This document shows positions 1 to 9,300 of a DNA stretch of 16,953 nucleotides, in pieces. Origin of the DNA: Treponema sp. Its GTDB lineage: Bacteria; Spirochaetota; Spirochaetia; Treponematales; Breznakiellaceae. Position 1 is the first letter of the stretch, and each line of letters starts with the position of its first letter. Location: assembly GCA_020216655.1 (NCBI GenBank), contig JAIWNU010000131.1, forward strand, positions 1 through 16,953, given 5' to 3'. The notes beneath the pieces were generated by a model, which saw nothing but the letters and a program-made list of their open reading frames with translations, ran no database searches and was not told the DNA's origin. Made by a program: the position numbers and the translations under genes.

Positions 1-738
1 AAGCTGGGGTTCCCAGAGGCTAAAAGAACGCTGTGTTTTTACCGGCGGCCCCGCATACCAGCCCGTTCCCACTAACGTAGGACCTGCCCCTGGGCCTTCA
101 ATTTCCCGGCTGATTTCTTCTACCAATCGGTCTGTAAGGCCTGCCCATCCATACATAATGCCGGCCCTAATGGATTCGGCGGTATTTTTTCTTTTTGCTT
201 GTTCAGGTTCTTCCAGCTTTACCTGGGGAATCTGGGCGGCCCGGAGCCGAAGGTCCGATGCAGCCGCTTCGAGTCCTGGGGCCAGGGCCACGCCGACCAG
301 ATCTCCCCGGCTGTCCAGGGCGGTAAAGGAAAGGGTAGTAGCAAAATCGATAATGATACAGGGGACCTGTACCAAGGTGCTGGCTGCCACCGCATTGCAG
401 ACCAGATCTGAACCCACTTCTGCGGGGTTATCTGTCCTGATTCTAAGCCCCGTCTTTATGCCTGGGCCGACTACAAGACAAGCTGTCCCCTGGGGAAGAA
501 AGCGTTCCAGCACCTCAGTAAAAATACCAGTCCAGGCAGGCACCACCGATGATAGTATACCCTGGGTAATTCCTTTTAAGGGGATACCCCGTTCAGCAAA
601 AAGGGACCGGATTAAAAACGCCCATTCATCAGCCGAACGGTCCGCTGCGGATAGCCGGATAATTGCCTGCCATTGGCCATCCGCGGAAACAAGTCCCACA
701 GAGACTCCGCCATTCCGTACATCCGCAGCAAGTATCAT
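1..738 (-). CDS. coaX: CoaX-family protein (type III pantothenate kinase-like), 3' end cut by window
   Basis: Type III pantothenate kinase phosphorylates pantothenate, the first step of coenzyme A synthesis, in the cytoplasm. I translated this frame by hand: 246 residues without a stop, running off the left edge; the family is about 250-265 residues, so little is missing. Family landmarks are visible: an N-terminal MILAADVRNGG in the phosphate-loop position, NPAEVGSDLVCNAVAA (about 104-119), IIIDFATTLSF (128-138), ALAPGLE (151-157) and NTAESIRAGIMYGWAGLTD. The three acidic residues D6, D111 and D131 are kept. However, DxGNT is DVRNG, GxDR is GSDL, DFGTA is DFATT, and the late TGG is TGW. It may therefore be a weak or repurposed CoaX (Baf-like regulators exist in this family). 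The ATG at 738 has GGAGGAA (745-751) six bases upstream, inside the end of ecfS, so translation is probably coupled. Confidence 0.85.
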   Translation of the reverse strand, partial: MILAADVRNGGVSVGLVSADGQWQAIIRLSAADRSADEWAFLIRSLFAERGIPLKGITQGILSSVVPAWTGIFTEVLERFLPQGTACLVVGPGIKTGLRIRTDNPAEVGSDLVCNAVAASTLVQVPCIIIDFATTLSFTALDSRGDLVGVALAPGLEAAASDLRLRAAQIPQVKLEEPEQAKRKNTAESIRAGIMYGWAGLTDRLVEEISREIEGPGAGPTLVGTGWYAGPPVKTQRSFSLWEPQL

Positions 739-741
739 TCC

Positions 742-1362
742 CTATTCCTCCAATTTAGAAAGCTTTGCCTTTCCCAAACTATTGCCGATACCGGTATACA
801 CCGAGACTACAATCAAGGTAATGACCGCAGACACAGCCGCTTCTACCGGACCGTTGCCGATAGCCACCGTAAAAATGAGGGACCAGGGGAAAAATCCGAA
901 GATCCCAAGGGCCGAAAGCACAAGAATCGTATTGGTAAGACTGCCTCCGAGACCCGCAGCAATAAGAGATGCGGAATAGCGAACCGGGTGTATCTTTGGC
1001 TTATCTAGACCAGCGGAAGAGGTGGCAAAACGCCCTGCTATCAGTCGATACAAGAGCCATGAGACGGGTCCAATAAGAAGGCGGGGAACCACCGAGATAA
1101 ATGGATTAGTAAAGGCCACATCCACTGGCCCCGTAGGAGCTATCGCAGCCTGCAAGAGGCTGGAGAGTCCAAACAAGAGACCAATCACAAAACCAACCAG
1201 GGGCCCTTCCAAAACAGCGCCGACAATGACGGGCACCTGGAGAATTGTCACTGAGGCCCCAGAAAACCAAGGGATAAACCCGAGCCGGGTAACCCCCAAC
1301 ACAATAGCAATTGCGGATAGAACTCCTGCTACCGCAATTTTACGAACCGGTAGGACTGCCAT
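742..1362 (-). CDS. ECF transporter S component (vitamin-binding membrane subunit, possibly pantothenate)
   Basis: 206-residue, very hydrophobic protein with about six membrane segments and the layout of small ECF S subunits (PF12822-like): a first helix AVAGVLSAIAIVLGVTRLGFIPW, then ASVTILQVPVIVGAVLEGPLVG and a glycine-rich FVIGLLFGLSSLL. S subunits bind a vitamin or metal and dock on the ECF A/A'/T module, which is encoded just upstream on the same strand. I chose the ATG at 1362 because GGAGG (1370-1374) lies seven bases upstream; the longer reading from 1425 has no ribosome site. The stop at 742-744 is three bases before the coaX start. Substrate is inferred only from this linkage: pantothenate (PanT-like) is the first guess, with other vitamins possible. 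Confidence 0.85.
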   Translation of the reverse strand: MAVLPVRKIAVAGVLSAIAIVLGVTRLGFIPWFSGASVTILQVPVIVGAVLEGPLVGFVIGLLFGLSSLLQAAIAPTGPVDVAFTNPFISVVPRLLIGPVSWLLYRLIAGRFATSSAGLDKPKIHPVRYSASLIAAGLGGSLTNTILVLSALGIFGFFPWSLIFTVAIGNGPVEAAVSAVITLIVVSVYTGIGNSLGKAKLSKLEE

Positions 1363-1369
1363 AGGCTTG

Positions 1370-1374
1370 CCTCC
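1370..1374 (-). promoter_or_regulatory. Ribosome binding site of the ecfS gene
   Basis: GGAGG on the minus strand, seven bases before the ATG at 1362. It decides the start against the upstream in-frame ATG at 1425, which would add 21 residues and has no such site. Confidence 0.8.
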
Positions 1375-1436
1375 AAAATAAAAAATAAAAGCTCCACAAA
1401 GAAGCCTTGTTTTCTCAAAAAACATCGGTCCGAAAT

Positions 1437-4112
1437 TTATTTCCGCAGCATATCGGTACGGCGGGCCGAAAAGAGCCGCAGCTCCATAGCGGTTGCCAGT
1501 ACTTCGGAGCGTTCGAGCGCCCTGAGGAACAATGGAACCACCAACACAATGCCGGCCCGCATCTTGTTCTGGCCATGGTATCCGCCACCTCGAGATAGCT
1601 GGCCTATTACAATCCGTTCAGCCTCTTCCACTAAAAGAGGAACAAAGCGCAGGGCAATACCAAAGATGAGCATGAAGTCCTGAATGGGAAGCCCCCGCTT
1701 TCCTAATGGGGCCAGCAGCCCTTTGACCGCTCTAATGCTTTCTACCATGGGAGTAACCGCAGAGTACAAAGCCAAAAGAGCCATAAGAGCAGCAAGCCGG
1801 CTTATCAACATCAACACATTGGTCATTTTTTGGACCGAAAGTACAATAAAGCCCCATTGCCACAGAACCTGGCTCGTATCCTGGGACCAGGGAAACAATA
1901 CCTGGACCAGCACCATAAATAAAATATAGAGAGCCGCAGGCACAAGGCCCCGGAGCAAATGTTTGGGACCGACATTGCCGAGTGTCTTTCCGACCAGCAA
2001 TATTACTCCGAGCATAACCAGCGAAAAATGCCAGGCAGGCACGAGAATTACCGCAAACAGAATGATAATCGTTGCAGCCAGCTTGAGTCCCGCACTCAGG
2101 TTCCGAAGAACGGAAGGTATATCGATAAAGAGACCCAGATTTACATTGCGGAAAAACTCTATCCCCGTGGTTCTACGCTGTCTCTGGGGCTGGCAGAGCG
2201 GCTTCATATTGATGAGTTGTGCTGGAGAGGTGGAACTGCTTGCTGTCTCTGCGGTGGAAAGGGACCCAAGTACCGAATCAATACCGGAAGCAGTAAGGGC
2301 TGTCTTGCCCGGGAAAAGGCCAGGCATTCCCAAAGCTGTCTCCAGCCCACGGCAAAAACGGACAGTCCAGGGCTGAAACAATTTCCATTCAGGGCTCCAC
2401 TGATGAATAAATACCTCTTCCGGACTGCCCAGGGCGACTAATTTCCCTTCGTATAAAACACCCACAAGATCATGGGTACAGGCGTCTTCCATAGAATGGG
2501 TACTGGAAATGACGGTCTTTCCCTGCTGCTTTAACTGGCTAATAAGTTCCGCAACCCGGGCCTGCCCTTCACCGTCCAGTGCAGCCACAGGCTCATCAAG
2601 CAGGAAAAGCTCTCCTTCCAGGGCCAGGACACCGGCTAAGGCAAGCCGGCGTTTTTCCCCGCCCGAAAGCTGCCGCACCAGCCTGTCCCGGTACTTATCG
2701 TAGGGGAGCCCCACCATTTCCATGGCCCGGCGTACCCGTTCCACCAAAGCTTTACCCGTTAGTCCCGAATTCCTCGGACCATAGGCAACCTCGTCGGCCA
2801 CATAGGTCTCGAATTGGGCACTTTCTGGGTTTTGGACCGCCAGAACGGCCCGACGCCGGAGGGTGCGCAGATCAATGGTTGCATCGCGGGTATTCTGCCC
2901 TAAGACTGCAACCTGTCCGCTTGTCGGGAGGAGAATAGCGTTGAGGTGTCTGAGCAGGGTCGACTTGCCCGATCCAGAGGGGCCAATGAGGGCCAGATTG
3001 CACCCCCGGGGGAGGGCAAAGGTAATGTCCTCGAGGCCGGCGGCTGCAAAAGCTGTACCGGCTAAGTAGGTATGATGCACATTCTGGCACTGCACGGCAC
3101 AATCATGGTCCATAGTGCCGTACGCCATCTGAGGAGTCACAGCCTGATGACTTGCCGGCCCCGTTCCCGTCTCATCATCGGCAGCTGCTCTGCGCTGAGA
3201 AATAGCAGCAAGATCAGGTTTCTTTTGGGCAGTAAGATAGGCTGCAAAAGATGCAGCTACAGCCTCAGCCTGCAACGTAAGGGGCTCAAAATCAGGGAAA
3301 CGCCGGCGCAAGCGTCGGACCGTTTCCAAAGCTGAGTTAATGCGGAAGCCCCAGCGTTCAAGTTCCGGATGAACAAAAAGCTCCTGGGGGCTACCGTTAA
3401 ACACAAGCCGGCCCTGATGCAATACGATGCAGCGCTGGGCCCGGCTCGCTTCCTCAATATTATGGGTAATATGCAGTATCGTCTTGCCCTGCCGCCAGAG
3501 CTCGTCCAGCAAATCCATCAGCGCATGACGGCTTCCTTCGTCGAGCATAGAGGCAGCCTCATCCAGGGCAAGCACAGGCGTCTCCATGGCGAGTACCCCC
3601 GCCAATGCAAGGCGCTGCCGCTCGCCGCCTGAAAGAAACTGGGGCGGCCGGGCCCTGAGCCTCTGGAGCCCCGTATCCTGAAGAGCCTTATTCAAGCGAC
3701 GGTTCCGTTCCTCTGGGGGAAGGCCCTGATTTTCAGGACCAAAGGCAACATCCTCTTCCACCACAGTGCCGACTATCTGATCGTCTGGATTCTGGAGCAG
3801 GGTACCAATTATTTGTCGAATGGGGTAAATATCCTCAGGCCGGGCTGGGTCCAGCGGACCATCACCATAAATCGTAACCTGTCCCGCTTCGGGAATACAG
3901 AGACCATTAATACATTTTATGAGGGTACTTTTACCGGAACCATTAGCTCCAAGAATGGCTACATATTCACCATCCAAAATTGTAAAGGACACATGTTGTA
4001 GTGCTGCCGCAGATTCGGCTGGCACATACGCATATTGATAGGAGAGGTCTCGCAGAACGATACGGGCCTTGCCGTTCTCTGCCAAACAATCCAGGGGGCT
4101 CAGTGTATTCAT
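1437..4112 (-). CDS. Fused ECF transporter energising module: ABC ATPase - ABC ATPase - EcfT
   Basis: 891 residues combining the three parts that are usually separate (EcfA, EcfA', EcfT). First ATPase (about 17-255): Walker A GANGSGKST 55-63, Q-loop Q107, LSGGE 160-164, Walker B with D184/E185, switch H217. A linker of about 80 residues follows. Second ATPase (about 342-575): Walker A GPSGSGKST 377-385, Q427, LSGGE 482-486, LFLLDEP 502-508, H539. A low-complexity Ser/Thr linker leads to an EcfT/CbiQ-type membrane domain (about 650-891) with several membrane helices and coupling motifs SRGG (840-843) and AMELRLF (875-881). The second motif lacks the usual Ala-Arg-Gly core. ATP hydrolysis here would drive vitamin uptake by the S subunit encoded next. 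GGAG precedes the ATG at 4112. It is the first gene of the minus-strand operon; 74 bases separate it from ecfS. Confidence 0.92.
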   Translation of the reverse strand: MNTLSPLDCLAENGKARIVLRDLSYQYAYVPAESAAALQHVSFTILDGEYVAILGANGSGKSTLIKCINGLCIPEAGQVTIYGDGPLDPARPEDIYPIRQIIGTLLQNPDDQIVGTVVEEDVAFGPENQGLPPEERNRRLNKALQDTGLQRLRARPPQFLSGGERQRLALAGVLAMETPVLALDEAASMLDEGSRHALMDLLDELWRQGKTILHITHNIEEASRAQRCIVLHQGRLVFNGSPQELFVHPELERWGFRINSALETVRRLRRRFPDFEPLTLQAEAVAASFAAYLTAQKKPDLAAISQRRAAADDETGTGPASHQAVTPQMAYGTMDHDCAVQCQNVHHTYLAGTAFAAAGLEDITFALPRGCNLALIGPSGSGKSTLLRHLNAILLPTSGQVAVLGQNTRDATIDLRTLRRRAVLAVQNPESAQFETYVADEVAYGPRNSGLTGKALVERVRRAMEMVGLPYDKYRDRLVRQLSGGEKRRLALAGVLALEGELFLLDEPVAALDGEGQARVAELISQLKQQGKTVISSTHSMEDACTHDLVGVLYEGKLVALGSPEEVFIHQWSPEWKLFQPWTVRFCRGLETALGMPGLFPGKTALTASGIDSVLGSLSTAETASSSTSPAQLINMKPLCQPQRQRRTTGIEFFRNVNLGLFIDIPSVLRNLSAGLKLAATIIILFAVILVPAWHFSLVMLGVILLVGKTLGNVGPKHLLRGLVPAALYILFMVLVQVLFPWSQDTSQVLWQWGFIVLSVQKMTNVLMLISRLAALMALLALYSAVTPMVESIRAVKGLLAPLGKRGLPIQDFMLIFGIALRFVPLLVEEAERIVIGQLSRGGGYHGQNKMRAGIVLVVPLFLRALERSEVLATAMELRLFSARRTDMLRK

Positions 4113-4155
4113 AGGACTCCACGTCCCGGTCCATTATGGATCCAGGCGCAATATA

Positions 4156-4184
4156 AGGTTAAACAAAAGGCGTAATTGTGTCAA
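4156..4184 (-). promoter_or_regulatory. Candidate promoter of the ECF/coaX operon
   Basis: On the minus strand a perfect -35 box TTGACA (4184-4179) is followed after 17 bases by TAACCT (4161-4156), a weak -10 (three of six consensus bases). It would give a leader of about 35-40 bases before the ATG at 4112. A TATATT lies closer to the gene but at a spacing of 23. The intergenic region (4113-4245) is too short and unstructured to suggest a riboswitch. Confidence 0.45.
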
Positions 4185-4245
4185 CAAAAGTACCCTTGAA
4201 ACACCATTGACCAGATTTCACATTATATGAAAAATATCAACTATT

Positions 4246-5436
4246 ATGGCCCTTGTTGAATCCCGCTTCCGCAGGCTCTATGCGGTACTCTTTTCTATTT
4301 TTGTACTCTTCGGTATCTCCATGACTATTATCGGAGCAACACTGCCCAAAATCCTCACAGACTTTGGCTGGAGCTACACTTCTGCAGGAGCGGTCATCGC
4401 TGCAGGAGCGGTGAGCTACTTTGCAGCCACCTATGGGGCGGGCTTTCTTATTTCCGCCATAGGCGCAAAACCGACCATGCTTATTGGCCTTGTATTGGAG
4501 GTTTTAGGCCTTCTCTTTTTTGCAAAATCACCTTCGGTGCTTATCAACCTGCTTCTGAACACCGGCATTGGGGTTGGCCAGGGCTTCCTTGAACTCACTG
4601 TAAACTGGTCCACCCTCAGGATGGAAAAATCCTCCCATGGCCGAGCCATGAATTTGATGCACGGCGCTTTCGCTGCCGGAGCTTTTATCGGCCCCTTCGT
4701 TATCGGCATCCTTATGCAGCAGCACCTGTCCTGGACCTTGGTATACCGGCTCATCGCGGTTCTCTTTGCCGGCATCTTTGTGCTCATCACCTCTCTTTCT
4801 TTTTCCAGCCTTGGCAAAGACCCTGGCCATAACACCACTTCGGGCCGCCGGGATTTATTGAAGCATCCGGCCTATTGGCTTGGATTTTTTACCCTACTGC
4901 TTTATGTAGGAGTTGAACTCGGCATCTCTAACTGGATCGCCGAATATTTTGTAGTTACCTACAAGGCAAGCCCCGCAAGCGGTTCCTTTATGGTATCCCT
5001 TTTCTGGGTCGGCCTCCTTGCGGGACGCTTCGGCGTTCCTCTCCTCTACCGGGGTAACCGCCAGGGATTTGTACTTGTGTTTATGTCCCTGTTGATGAGC
5101 CTTTCAGTGATCCTGCTGTCGGCCCTGGGCTTTGCAGCACCCAATGGGCTGACATTACACCTGGCCCGGGGCCTCGCCTTTTTAGCCGGCCTTGGCTGTT
5201 CGATTATTTACCCCATGGTAGTTACCCGGATCGGGGCCGCCTTCCCGGACACCCAGAGCGAAGCTGTCGCATTTTCTACCATGGGCGGCGGCGTGGGGGC
5301 CTTTGCCTTTCCCTTCCTCATGGCGGCCCTTTCCTCAGCATTTGGAATCCGCCTTGGTTTTGCATCCTACGGACTTTTTTCCCTGGCTGTTGTAGCATCG
5401 AATATCACGCTTGTAAGGCTGACCCTGGGGAAATGA
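4246..5436 (+). CDS. Major facilitator superfamily transporter
   Basis: 396 residues with about 12 hydrophobic segments in two halves separated by a polar loop around residues 190-210 (SSLGKDPGHNTTSGRRDLLKH), the usual MFS fold of a 12-helix secondary transporter in the inner membrane. The first helix pair and the GFLISAIGAKPTMLIG stretch occupy the loop 2-3 region, though the classic GxLaDrxGrr signature is not well kept; RFGVPLLYRGNRQG is the matching loop in the second half. The general look is of the sugar-permease (FHS-like) branch, but no substrate can be named. No clear Shine-Dalgarno sequence precedes the ATG at 4246. It is divergent from the ECF operon and followed after 47 bases by the HDOD gene, which has its own promoter. 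Confidence 0.85.
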   Translation: MALVESRFRRLYAVLFSIFVLFGISMTIIGATLPKILTDFGWSYTSAGAVIAAGAVSYFAATYGAGFLISAIGAKPTMLIGLVLEVLGLLFFAKSPSVLINLLLNTGIGVGQGFLELTVNWSTLRMEKSSHGRAMNLMHGAFAAGAFIGPFVIGILMQQHLSWTLVYRLIAVLFAGIFVLITSLSFSSLGKDPGHNTTSGRRDLLKHPAYWLGFFTLLLYVGVELGISNWIAEYFVVTYKASPASGSFMVSLFWVGLLAGRFGVPLLYRGNRQGFVLVFMSLLMSLSVILLSALGFAAPNGLTLHLARGLAFLAGLGCSIIYPMVVTRIGAAFPDTQSEAVAFSTMGGGVGAFAFPFLMAALSSAFGIRLGFASYGLFSLAVVASNITLVRLTLGK

Positions 5437-5447
5437 ACGGAGTTTTA

Positions 5448-5476
5448 CTGACAATATTGTAGATTTTGGATATAAT
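5448..5476 (+). promoter_or_regulatory. Near-consensus sigma-70-type promoter of the HDOD gene
   Basis: CTGACA (5448-5453), a 17-base spacer, then a perfect TATAAT (5471-5476). The expected transcription start, about seven bases after the -10 box, falls at 5483-5484, on or next to the A of the ATG at 5484. This implies a leaderless or nearly leaderless message and rules out the in-frame TTG at 5466, which lies upstream of the -10 box. Confidence 0.75.
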
Positions 5477-5483
5477 TAAAAGC

Positions 5484-6338
5484 ATGGAACAAGTTGATTA
5501 CCTGAAGGGACTTAAAAATCTGCCCATCAATCCTGCTATTTCATCTAAAGTTCTAGAAATGATAGAAAAGCAGGAATTCAGTTTTAAACACCTCGAAAGC
5601 TTAATCAGTGCGGATCCCGGACTGACCACAAAGATACTGCGTATTGCTAATTCGGCCCTCTATGCCCGGCAAAACAAAATTACTAAACTGCAAACCGCCA
5701 TCAGCATGCTGGGGCTTACTACAATTAAAAATCTGGTTATTCTCGTTACCGGTACGAGTCTTTTTAAGCAATATACTGGTTCTTGGTTCTATAAGTTGTT
5801 CTGGCACCATTCTTTGGACACAGCCTTTATAGCAAAAGACATGGCCAACACCTGCGGTCTGCAAGACCAGACAGAAGAACTATTTATTGCTGGACTTCTG
5901 CATAATGTGGGACAGATTCCCCTCTATCTTCACAAGCCAGAAACCTATGATAGTCTGGTAAAACAGGTTATTCAGGAAGGCCGGCGGTTCAGCGAACTTG
6001 AACAGCAGGTCTACAGGACTAATCACCGAGAATTGGGGGGCTTATTGCTCACCCAATGGAGTTTTCCATCCCTATTCTGCGATTGCGCTCGTGAGCATGG
6101 AAACATTAATATTACGTCGAGCTGGAAAAAACAGATTCTTATTGTTTCCAATGCATCCTTTATTGCATCCAACTGGTCTTATTTCGAAAAAAATCCTAAG
6201 GATTATCAACTGCTCGAAGGCCAGCTCCGCCAGCTGGGCCGGGACATCCAGCATATCCGCATGTATGAAGCGCAATACAGGACTGTCCTCGCCCAGGATC
6301 CTTTCTACAAGGAATGCAAAGAGCTTATTAGGGAATAA
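5484..6338 (+). CDS. HDOD domain protein
   Basis: 284 residues. The HDOD domain fills most of the chain: LKGLKNLPINPAISSKVLEMIEK at the start, ISADPGLTTKILRIANSALYARQNKITKLQTAISMLG, then WHHSLDTAFIAKDMA and the degenerate HD site GLLHNVGQIPL, where the metal-binding Asp is Asn. HDOD proteins are thought to be non-enzymatic signalling or scaffold modules, often tied to cyclic-nucleotide signalling and motility; no partner domain is fused here. I chose the ATG at 5484 rather than the TTG at 5466 because a strong promoter lies between and upstream of them. No Shine-Dalgarno sequence is visible. The 3' end overlaps the convergent pelB-like gene by 11 bases, with no terminator in between. Confidence 0.88.
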   Translation: MEQVDYLKGLKNLPINPAISSKVLEMIEKQEFSFKHLESLISADPGLTTKILRIANSALYARQNKITKLQTAISMLGLTTIKNLVILVTGTSLFKQYTGSWFYKLFWHHSLDTAFIAKDMANTCGLQDQTEELFIAGLLHNVGQIPLYLHKPETYDSLVKQVIQEGRRFSELEQQVYRTNHRELGGLLLTQWSFPSLFCDCAREHGNINITSSWKKQILIVSNASFIASNWSYFEKNPKDYQLLEGQLRQLGRDIQHIRMYEAQYRTVLAQDPFYKECKELIRE

Positions 6339-9300
6339 TATAATCTGCCAAACGAATGGCTCCGCCTATCTCAAGGGAATAGGCCCAATAGGTCTCACCA
6401 GTTCTGTTTCCACCCACAGCAAGGTAGAGGCTAAGATTCTTTCGAACCCCTTCCAGACGGACAGCCCCATCAAAAAGTACTGCGCCTGTTGAGCCTACCG
6501 AGGCAAACCATCCCGACCAAAGACGGCCAGCCCCCGTTACAATCCAATTAGTACCGTTTACCAGTTGTACTGAAAGATTTAATCCACCCTTCAGCATAAG
6601 AGCCTGATCTGGAGCATAGTAATCTGTTATATTTTTGCTTTTTTCAGAATTTTCCCATGATCCAAAGGCACCGACATCCAGTAAAATCTGCGGTTTTGCC
6701 ATAAGCAGATTCTGAATATGCAGTTCGCCCTTTCCGCTATAAATCATGTTGGTTTGATCAGCGAAATAGGGACAAAAGATATACCGGTAAGATCCATCGG
6801 TCTGTACACTAAAACTTCTAAAAAACTGCCGGTTCGGATAATCAAGGAATAGCTGTATCGAAGCTCCTGCCTGGTGTTCATACTGGGCAAGACGATCTGC
6901 AAAAAAGGTATCTTTAATCTGATGAAATCCATAGGTGGTCCCCATATTGATTGGTCCAGCTTGCCATAAGAGACCGCCGCCAAGCTGTGGAGCTACTGCT
7001 GCATAATCAGAGATAAGATCCATATTAAAATCAGCTACTGCGGGAGGAATAATATTGTCCAATTTGTTCTGTAAATTACCACCAAGTTCTCCGTATACAG
7101 TAAGCCCCAGAGGTGCGATTTTCACCGGCAATCTAAAGGACAAACTATGCAAGGTAAGAGATTGGGTGGCTGCTTGGGGAGCATGTATTTTTATATGATC
7201 CAGTGTATACACGCTCGACAATTCAGCAAAACTGGAAAGAGGGGCTTGGTATGCCATACGAACAGTATGAGCAGATCGGTTTGAATCGATTAGACTCGAA
7301 ATTCCAGTTTGAAACAGCTGCCCATGTTGGGCGGAAAGGGTATTGTAACTGCCAGCAGCATTTTCATAGCGGGGATTCATTTCATAAACCCGCTTATACA
7401 TGGCAAGGGCTCCCATCCAGTCCCCGCTCTGTTCTTTTGCCCTGGCCAAGGCAAAGAGGGATGCAATATCACTGGGATTCAGTACAAGAACCCTTTCCAA
7501 GATCTTTGCGGCTTGTACAGGCTGGCCAAGACGCAGGTACAGATCTGCGAGAGCCTGGCGGTCCCATTGTGTTTCGGTATCATATTGATACATGCGTACC
7601 CGCAGACGCAGTGCGGCCTGTCGCAATAGAACATTTTGGGCGGTCTGAATTTGACCTGCCAGCTGCCCTCCCTGTATTTTAACATCCTGCAATTTTCGAA
7701 TCGTATCTTCCGCATCTGTGGTAGTAAAATCAGTAAACACTACATCCGTTGGTTCCTGCGGAGACAAGCCTTTGTATACATTTTGAAGTTCTATTCCGTA
7801 GGGATAATATGTATCCGAAGAAAAAAGAGTTTCATCAATAAGCTGTTGTTTCCACAACAGAGCTTGGCGTACGACCTTTTTAGTGTTTTCGAGCTGGATA
7901 TCATTCAACGAAGGAATAACAAGGGGCATACCTTCCAAAAGCTGAATCCGGAGGATCCCATGCTGTGCCAGAGGATTGGTTTTTGCAAGGCTAGTTAAAA
8001 ATGCTAAATCGTCTGCGATAGGCCAAGCCCAAGGTTTAACTGAATTGAGCACTTCCGCATCCTGTGAAATCTGAGCTGCGCTGGCGTTAACCTGTTCTGT
8101 ATATCCTTGCACACGGGGAATCAAAAAAGTATCTGCCCATTTTACAACCGCTGTGGAAAGAGCGACCTCACGGGCTAGCTGTGTCCGTGCATCCTGCAAG
8201 ACAGCCTGTGCCTTTTCACGTTTTGAGACGTCGGTGCTTTTCTGTGCTTGAACATCCTGAACCATTGCCTGTTTCAGGTTTTCCTGAGCCTTTTTTATTG
8301 CCCCTATCCGGCTGTCCGCCAAAGCCGGGAGACTAGTTGCAGTAGGCTTGAGCAGTTGGAGCAAATCCATAAGTCTATACACATCTTTTAAATCCGCATC
8401 TAAACCGAGCAGTATGGAATACAGTTTATTAACCAATATATTCTGGTTCTCTAAGAGGGCATCATTAAGTTTTCCGTTCCAGCTGTAGGCCCGAACCAAT
8501 TCCATCCGCAAATCCAAGTTATCTGGTTCTTTAGCCAATCTTTGCCGGTATTGCTCAAGCACCTGTTCTTTAAGGACAGATTCCTGATCTAGAAGGGTTA
8601 AAACAGCAGAAAGAGCATCCGAAGGTTCATACAGTTCTGAAATTTGCTTACGGATTTCTGCAGCCTTGTCATTTTGGTTGGTTTTATTATACGTGCGAAC
8701 AAGCCTAAGGTACATTTCTATCTGTTCAGGATGCTCCTTAGCCCCTTCCAAATAAGCGCTGATCGCCTTATCTGGATACCCGCTGATATCATAAATCGAT
8801 CCCAAACTAAGTATCTGTTGCGGTTCTGTTTTTACACTCTGCCAAAGCTCTGCAAGCTTACGTTCCCCCTCCCGAACCTTACTCTCCCAGAGAAGGGTGA
8901 GAGCATAATTAACTTTTAGATTTAAGTCATCGGGATACTTAGCAATCGCTTGACGGTATAAATCTTCTGCATCCTGGTATTTCATAAGCCAGGCGCAAAT
9001 TTTGGCTGCCTCAGCCCAGACTTCCCGGTCAGCATCAGGAGATTTAAGATATTCCTTATAAAGTCGAATACCTTCATCAATTTCACCGCTCCAGATCCTG
9101 CTTTTCGCTGCAAGCAGAGTAAAACGGCTATCCTCTCCAGCCATCACCCTTCCACGGGACAAGGTTTTAATCGCACTACCATGATCGCCAATGAGGCTGT
9201 ATACCTGGGCGAGCAATAGATAACCATCTTTATTTTTAGGATTTTGCTGAATGGCATATTCATATTGAGGAATTGTTAAGTATGGATTGTCAATTTTACG

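Noticed and set aside
158..979. 273-residue plus-strand reading frame
   Set aside because: Low-complexity, Ser/Arg/Pro-rich translation lying opposite the coaX and ecfS genes, both of which have clear family motifs and ribosome sites.
1363..1415. AGGCTT and AAGCCT pair flanking the ecfS ribosome site, possible regulatory hairpin
   Set aside because: Only six base pairs around a loop of over 30 bases; too weak to claim.
742..1425. Longer ecfS start at 1425
   Set aside because: No ribosome site before it; the ATG at 1362 has a perfect GGAGG and starts at the first conserved helix.
2579..2938. Plus-strand frames opposite the ECF fusion gene
   Set aside because: Antisense shadows of ABC ATPase coding sequence with Pro/Arg/Ser-rich translations.
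4207..4230. TTGACC before the MFS gene as a -35 box
   Set aside because: No acceptable -10 box at 16-18 bases; TATATG is at 12 and TATCAA at 22.
4113..4245. Riboswitch ahead of the vitamin transporter operon
   Set aside because: Only 133 bases with no evident conserved stems or known aptamer core.
4382..4412. 13-base direct repeat CTGCAGGAGCGGT inside the MFS gene
   Set aside because: In frame, encodes a repeated AGAV in a membrane helix; most simply a small local duplication or chance.
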